DNA from: Isohypsibius dastychi
Taxonomy: Eukaryota > Tardigrada > Eutardigrada > Parachela > Isohypsibiidae
Assembly (NCBI GenBank): GCA_034696485.1
Contig: JAQIWT010001125.1
Location: 1-12,311, forward strand
Reading direction: 5' to 3'
Length of the DNA: 12,311 nucleotides
The stretch's first letter is position 1; every line of letters starts with the position of its first letter. Under the pieces are notes generated by a model. The model was given only the letters and a program-made list of their open reading frames with translations, was not told the origin of the DNA and made no database searches. A program made the position numbers and the translations under genes. Positions 8,116 to 12,311 of the stretch are shown piece after piece.

Positions 8116-8775
8116 TCAAAAGCTGTTGCCATTGCGACTGCGTGGAGGCCGCAATCGAGATTCGAGACCACGCTGTCTTTGGCAGTTCGTGATATTGACT
8201 TTGACTTTTGCGCCAGCTTCCACCTTCATAAGATGACCCATGAGCCTACACGTTTCTTGGTTCATTTCGTGGCCCAACGAACAGTAAAAAGAGATAATTT
8301 TCTTCGTTCTGATGAGGAGCTGCCATTGGTCAGGGGAACTCGAGTAAAACCAAACCCCAATCAAACAATAAACGCCCGTGAGCGCAGTTGAACACCCGTG
8401 GAATGCGGAGTAAAACGCCCGTGACGCCCGTGAGCGCAGCCACAATGAAATCAAAAATGCATAATCTTCAACTTGTCTAGAAAGGCCGAGGAACAAGACG
8501 GCATTTGGATAGACAGCTTCTCCTTTGAGCGCTCCTGAAAGCTCCGCATCGAAAGCGACAGTTCCAGACATTTGCTGAATGCTGGAGCAAGTCTCCTGTT
8601 TCCAGAATTAAACCATCGGAGACTAATAGAAAAAAAACGAACGTCATGATAGAGTGGTTTTTGAATCACACGCTCTACCCGACTTACCATAAAGCGGTGG
8701 ATCGCTATCAACAATTCGATCTCTCCATACTCCATCATTTCCCTATACTTCTGTTGTTCCAACTTCGTTCAGCAG
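8116..8775 (-). other. Possible minus-strand exon pair, identity unknown
   Basis: A near-perfect donor (ATG followed by GTAAGTCGG, GT at 8690-8689) is followed about 65 nt later by a strong acceptor (TTTTTTTCTATTAG), so a short intron of the size seen in NPC1 probably sits here. The upstream piece reads MMEYGEIELLIAIHRFM, or GNDGVWRDRIVDSDPPLYG in another frame. Downstream of the acceptor all three frames stay open for 40 codons or more, one beginning FWKQETCSSIQQMSGTV, and I cannot choose among them. No protein family is recognised. The foldback element starting at 8799 abuts the upstream side. It may be a degenerate or partial gene. Confidence 0.3.
8372..8439. repeat. Short GC-rich direct repeats (ACGCCCGTGAGCGCAG)
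   Basis: The 16-mer ACGCCCGTGAGCGCAG occurs at 8372-8387 and again at 8424-8439, exactly 52 bp apart. The shorter core ACGCCCGTGA also occurs at 8415, and a variant, ACACCCGTGG, at 8393. This is a small tandem expansion inside the doubtful exon region. Confidence 0.75.
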
Positions 8776-8798
8776 AAACACGACGGAGAGAATAGATA

Positions 8799-8951
8799 CT
8801 CCGTCCTCTCGTGTAATTGGGCACCCTTTTCGCTGTATCAATCGGCTCACCAAGTGCGCAGCCAGAGGGTACACCCGGGGCTCACGCAGTGTGTGCGTGG
8901 TGAGCCGATCGATACAGCGAAAAGGGTGCCCAATTACACGAGAGGACGGAG
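8799..8951. mobile_element. Foldback MITE with CTCCGTCC termini
   Basis: Two arms of 54 bp (8799-8852 and 8898-8951) are inverted copies with a single mismatch. They begin CTCCGTCCTCTCGTGTAATT and enclose a 45-bp centre. TA flanks both ends (8797-8798 and 8952-8953), as expected for Tc1/mariner-type insertion. There is no coding capacity. The terminus differs from that of the intronic element at 3301-3504, so this is a separate family. Near-identity of the arms suggests a recent insertion or strong conservation of ends. It lies at the 5' side of a possible minus-strand exon and could have interrupted that gene. Confidence 0.85.
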
Positions 8952-8953
8952 TA

Positions 8954-9995
8954 ATGATAACTGCGTATTAAGCGACATTTCCCCCCAAAATATCAATGCT
9001 CGTTTTACAGGTGACTGAATTCAGACTACTAATAGACATCAGATGAGGACAGATCTGATCAAAAGATTCAAAAGATTCAAGAAGAACAAAATTTGCTTCT
9101 GTTCTTCCGTCCTCACCAGATCCTGTTCGATATCCGTATTCGTTGAAACAATGCTGATTACCCGAACCAGGCTTCTTTGTAGACGAACTATTTTAGTCAT
9201 CACGTCGACTTCTTTAAAGATCATCCAGCCGAGTATAAGCATGTATTCAATGCCATTTCAGAAGTATCAGGTTCACGGTAATTGGACTCCAATTGCCTGT
9301 GCCTCCAGAACGACGTGGTACGAAACTCCAATCCCACAAAGCAGTTTTCCTCTTTAAGAGCACTACGAACTCAGTGTATCAGAAAATTACTGAATATTTT
9401 ATTTTACCCAATTTGCAGATCGGACTCATGGTACAGGAGTTTGCGTTAAGAAACTGGACTCCAAAAACAGACGCGTTTTTTGAGATAAAGCCACGATTAT
9501 GTTTATGACTCATGTCGTCACGTGGTATCAGCGACAATCACTGTAATTGTGCATTCCTGTTCAACGAGTCAAGGGCAAAAACCTGCTGACGGTTCTTTCT
9601 GCTGAATGCTCTACGAAAGAGCATGCTGACCACTGCTTTGTAATCAGCGTTGACAATCGCCATCAAGAGCTAAATCATACAAAAGGTGAATCGATAGGAC
9701 CGTTGTGTTTACTAAATGACTTACAGCATTGTAACAATACGAAACCACAACACCAGCATTGGATGACGATGCCAAGTTTGGGGAAAATGGTTGTTCAAGA
9801 TAGGTACAACCATGACAGCTGCGCTGGACTACAAAGTGGAAGCGAACAAGATGACTGCGATATTCTTCCGTCGTTGCCGCTGACGAGAGAAACCATTAGG
9901 TTAATTCTTTGCTCCTGAAGCGAACACGAAGAGTTTGCCGGTTTGGGGGCTCCAAGAGGTCACAAAGCCTTTTGCCTGGGCACAAAACTGACCAC
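8954..9995. other. Stretch without a supportable gene
   Basis: Open frames exist on both strands here, but none has recognisable family motifs. On the minus strand 9242-9039 reads a moderately hydrophobic, possibly helical segment (RLQRSLVRVISIV). On the plus strand, acceptor-like tracts occur at about 9001-9010 (TCGTTTTACAG) and 9395-9418 (TTTGCAG). TM7 of the receptor to the right would be expected near the right end, but I cannot find it. I call nothing here. Confidence 0.4.
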
Positions 9996-10758
9996 TCAAA
10001 AACCCCTCTTTATTCGAACAAGCCCATCGAAGAGAATGCACAACAAAATCAGACGCAACTGCGCATAAGTGCGCATCAGATCGAATCCGTTGACCAGTTA
10101 ACGTGCCAGCCTCTGCTCTATTTTGCATTTGACCAACGATGACCAACAAATACATCACAACGGTCAGCGCAATGGGGAGATGTATGTATGCCAAGAACAG
10201 ATTGGATCGTATCAACGACTGGAATGACACTCGCTGGGGCACAGTCGTATTTTCTTAGCGGAAACCGATGGATATTCTGGCCGGGAGCTAACCGAAGCGT
10301 GAATTCAATAGTAAAGCTAAGAAACACCATGATGAAAATGACACGTTTCGAGTTCCATGAGGTGTATCGATGCGGGGGATGACAGCTACAAAACGGTTCA
10401 TGGCCAAAAACACATTCGCCCAGGTAACTGTCATGAAAAGAGCAGCATGAATTATAGCTACAGGAACACAATCAATAGTGCACGTCCATCTCATTCGGCG
10501 ATAAAAGGAAACCGGATATGATAACGGGTACATTACGCAAAAGAGTATAAATTCCAGAAAAACGACATAGAATATGAAAACACTGGTTTGACGACGAAAG
10601 CTTGTTTGGCAACAGATGGTGAGACCTAGGAAAAAACAGGCGATTCCACCGATAAAATCAAAGAGAATGGCGCAGCTAAACCAGATCACCAGATCTTCTG
10701 TGGCACCGCTCCACTGAGATGTCACATTAAACAAGGATTGAATACGAGCATCTCCTGT
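9996..10758 (-). pseudogene. Nematode-type 7TM chemoreceptor-like GPCR, broken frame
   Basis: The order of features fits a rhodopsin-like 7TM receptor. There is an N-terminal sequon (FNVTS), TM1 (LVIWFSCAILFDFIGGIACF), TM2 (SVFIFYVVFLEFILFCVMYP), a Cys before TM3, then TM3 ending in MNRFVAVI, the NRF form of the DRY motif common in nematode SRX/SRSX-type receptors. TM4 (RVIFIMVFLSFTIEF), an extracellular-loop Cys (KYDCA) and TM5 (FLAYIHLPIALTVVMYLLVI) follow. TM6 may be LRLILLCILFDGLV. TM1-TM3 and TM5 are in one frame and TM4 is in another. The breaks fall at a C5 run (10374-10378) and a C4 run (10236-10239). The TM6 candidate is in a third frame. No ATG precedes TM1 in its open frame, so the start lies in an upstream exon or is lost. 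TM7 is not seen. It could be a pseudogene or a real gene with sequencing indels. Confidence 0.6.
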
Positions 10759-11022
10759 TTATGCTAGTCCTGTCATGTTAAACAAGTCAGCGACTGCTCG
10801 AGGTTCAAAACGAAACAGCAGTGAAACAGGACGAAACAGCAGTGATAACAACACTAAGACCACGCTGGGAATTAAAAAGGCTAGTTTCTCTATTAGTAGG
10901 TTATTATTATCGGCATCGTATATCAGCTCAGACAAGCTCGTAAATGCGCAGCTAGTGAGTTCTCCGGATGCACTAAACCGGAAATGGATCACTGAAAATC
11001 TTCTTTGATGGCACCGATCCAT
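10759..11022 (-). other. Hydrophobic ORF in frame upstream of the 7TM gene
   Basis: This 87-codon ORF starts at an ATG at 11022 and contains one strong membrane helix (KLAFLIPSVVLVLLSLLF), which resembles a TM5-like GPCR helix with its central Pro. It ends at TAA 10761-10759, and the receptor frame continues immediately after that stop in the same frame. Its last residues (DLFNMTGLA) resemble the start of the next ORF (SLFNVTSQW), each with an N-glycosylation sequon. It may be an upstream exon of the receptor, with the TAA inside an intron, or the remains of a tandem copy. I cannot decide; no family is certain. Confidence 0.3.
10811..10850. repeat. 21-bp direct duplication (CGAAACAGCAGTG)
   Basis: CGAAACAGCAGTGAAACAGGA is followed at once by a second copy starting CGAAACAGCAGTG. 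In the minus-strand frame it encodes the repeated peptide SLLFRP/SLLFRF at the end of the hydrophobic segment. Confidence 0.7.
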
Positions 11023-11395
11023 TGCAATTACTGTCGTTTCGATTGCGCCGATGCCACGCCTGCTGATGTTATTCAGGACATATTTACCTGTTCACGATAT
11101 TTCAATGACCAGTCATTGAGGTCTAGGAAATTATGGGTTGGAGGGAGATTCTGAAGTAACCCAAAGATTCTAAAGATTCTTGAGTAACCTTCCACTCATG
11201 CCATCTCAGAAAGGATTTTGTCTAGAATTCACAACTATTTGCAAATTATTCCAGCAGGGTGAAATGTGTGTGTAGTAGTTTTAAGCTGGATAGCAAAATG
11301 CAATAATGCGAAGAAAAAAACAGAAAGTGGCATGATCGGTACACCGTGCTTTTCACAAATGGCAGTGAGCTGTTTCGTACATGCATGGGACAAGC
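11023..11395. other. Stretch without a supportable gene
   Basis: This lies between the hydrophobic ORF and the minisatellite. It contains AAGATTCTAAAGATTCT-type short repeats near 11164. A minus-strand frame enters from the minisatellite and contains a Phe-rich segment (VFFFALLHFAIQL), but its N-terminal half is translated repeat. I see no gene or RNA. Confidence 0.5.
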
Positions 11396-11670
11396 AGCGA
11401 CACATAGCGACACGCATAGCGACAATCAACGAAAAGTTCAAAGCTTCCTGAGGAAACAGCGAGCGACAAGGTAGCGACAGGCTGCTACAAGCAGCGACAG
11501 CCAGCGACAAACAGCGACGAACAGCTGGTTTGTCTCCACTTGTCGCTGCCTGTCGCTGGTTTGTCTCCACTTGTCGCTGTTGTTTCCTTTTGTCGCTAGC
11601 TGTCGCTGGCTGTCTCACCTTGTCGCTGGATGTCTCCACTTGTCGCTGGCTGTATCAACTTGTCGCTGCT
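11396..11670. repeat. 10-bp-period minisatellite with two oppositely oriented halves
   Basis: The right half (about 11531-11670) is made of 10-bp units, TGTCGCTGGC-like, alternating with TGTCTCCACT-like units. TGTCGCT starts at 11541, 11551, 11572, 11591, 11601, 11621, 11641 and 11661. The left half (about 11396-11520) carries the same unit inverted, with AGCGAC at 11396, 11406, 11418, 11462, 11473, 11493, 11503 and 11513. The switch is centred near CAGCTG at 11522-11527. The ORFs running through it are low-complexity by-products of the repeat and are not called as genes. Confidence 0.85.
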
Positions 11671-11814
11671 TGCTTTGCGGTGTTTTTATGCCAATTTCTG
11701 TATGTCACAACTCACAACACTTCAGCTTTTTTGTACGCTCGTCTGCATACTTACAAGTTCTGCGTATCCACCATGTTTCTTCATCACGTAACCGCGTACT
11801 CACTCAGTTAAATG

Positions 11815-11990
11815 GAAGCAATGCAGATTCGATGCAGGGATTGCCGGGATTTCACCCTGGAAAGAGCACTTTCCTTAAAAAATGTCCCTGCTATACCTAG
11901 AATATTTTCGATCCAGGGATGGGATGAAATAGTCCCTGGGATGAGAAATTTAGTCCCTGGAATAATCTTAAAAGCCGGGAAGAGTTATTT
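11815..11990. repeat. Cluster of TCCCTGG/CCAGGGA motifs
   Basis: TAGTCCCTGGGATGAGAAAT and TAGTCCCTGGAATAA follow each other about 23 bp apart. They are preceded by ATGTCCCTGC, ATCCAGGGATGGGAT and GCAGGGATTGCCGGGATTTC. Motifs occur in both orientations. A 95-codon plus-strand frame (11812-12099) spans the cluster and repeats the peptide VPGM/VPGI, which reflects the DNA repeat rather than a protein family. Confidence 0.55.
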
Positions 11991-12250
11991 TCGAATTGAA
12001 AATGAAGGAGGTTGTACCCTTGTGGTGAGGGCATGTTCCATCACTGCTCAAATTGCAATCTCAAGAATCTGCAGTAATCTCAAATGGCCGATTTTCTAAC
12101 ACTTTCTTTTCACGTTATCGCTAACGTGAATGAAAAAAAAACAATTTCTTCGTCGCTGGATATCATTGACAGCAATGATTGCACTCGAAGTGAATGTAAA
12201 GTATTTGTCATCGTTATCGGCTCTTCCCAAACGGTATTTTATTTTTGTCC
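11991..12250. other. Terminal stretch without a supportable gene
   Basis: Between the motif cluster and the C/G runs I see no coding frame with known motifs. A small inverted repeat, CACGTTATCGCTAACGTG, lies near 12111-12128. Confidence 0.5.
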
Positions 12251-12311
12251 CCCACCCCCCCCCCCCCCAAGGGGGGGGGGGGGGCCCAAAAAACCACCCC
12301 CCCAACCCCCC
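12251..12311. repeat. Poly-C / poly-G run at the window end
   Basis: A run of mostly C, then AA, then a run of G and more C-rich sequence fills the last 60 bases. The C and G runs are complementary and would fold on each other. Such ends are typical of assembly or sequencing artefacts at contig termini; real sequence cannot be excluded. Confidence 0.8.

Noticed and set aside
9547-9918. Plus-strand 123-codon frame without an ATG start
   Set aside because: It starts at TTG, has no recognisable domain and no splice context. It is kept only as part of an uncalled stretch.
10340-10412. A 73-nt intron (GTAGCT...TTCTTAG) to explain the receptor's first frame change
   Set aside because: Joining in phase gives LYY-stop, so it does not restore the receptor frame.
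11235-11900. Frames on both strands through the minisatellite
   Set aside because: The peptides are Cys/Leu/Val or Lys/Gln-rich translations of a 10-bp repeat, with opposite composition on the two sides of its centre.
12096-12305. Gly/Pro-rich minus-strand frame at the end
   Set aside because: The Gly/Pro block is translation of poly-C/poly-G artefact.
1-12311. tRNA, rRNA, CRISPR or a bacterial-type operon
   Set aside because: No tRNA box pair, rRNA block, spacer-repeat array or closely spaced gene string was seen. The 20-bp CATCAAAT repeats are too tightly spaced for CRISPR, and the genome is plainly eukaryotic.

Overview
The window looks like a whole small contig from a draft animal genome, most likely a nematode. 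The evidence is compact: 11 of the 13 introns of the main gene are only 50-73 nt long, with GT/AG borders and short acceptors. A chemoreceptor-like 7TM gene lies nearby, and non-coding repeats fill the rest. The phylum is an inference. I see no bacterial operon, tRNA, rRNA or CRISPR array. The last ~60 bases are nearly pure C and G runs, which looks like a contig-end artefact.

Layout. 1-1769: no convincing gene; a cluster of CATCAAATTTGACGG-type repeats, a hairpin and a 26-bp perfect palindrome. 1770-7618 (minus strand): a complete Niemann-Pick C1 (NPC1/NCR) cholesterol transporter gene that I could resolve into 14 exons encoding about 1309 residues. All 13 joins keep frame and all key family domains are present. 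Its single blemish is a one-base frame break inside exon 6. Intron 9 (272 nt) holds a 204-bp foldback element flanked by TA. Without the element and one TA the intron would be 66 nt, the normal size for this gene. Intron 1 (1012 nt) carries a perfect AACCGGTT site.

7619-8762: upstream flank of NPC1, then a weak minus-strand exon pair of unknown identity with GC-rich short direct repeats. 8799-8951: a second TA-flanked foldback element with almost identical long inverted ends. 8954-9995: nothing I can support firmly. 9996-10758 (minus): a nematode-type 7TM receptor with TM1-TM5 recognisable, spread over two or three reading frames. Two of the frame changes sit in C-runs and compensate each other, so sequencing indels are as likely as pseudogenisation. 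A further hydrophobic ORF lies in the same frame just upstream, separated by a single TAA. 11396-11670: a 10-bp-period minisatellite built of two halves in opposite orientation about a CAGCTG centre. 11815-11990: a cluster of TCCCTGG/CCAGGGA motifs.

The genes do not form a pathway. NPC1 is a housekeeping lysosomal sterol exporter; the 7TM gene would be a sensory receptor. I found no convincing new multi-gene system. The most informative observations are the two foldback elements, the inverted 10-bp minisatellite, and the apparent coordinated loss of a disulfide in the NPC1 N-terminal domain.
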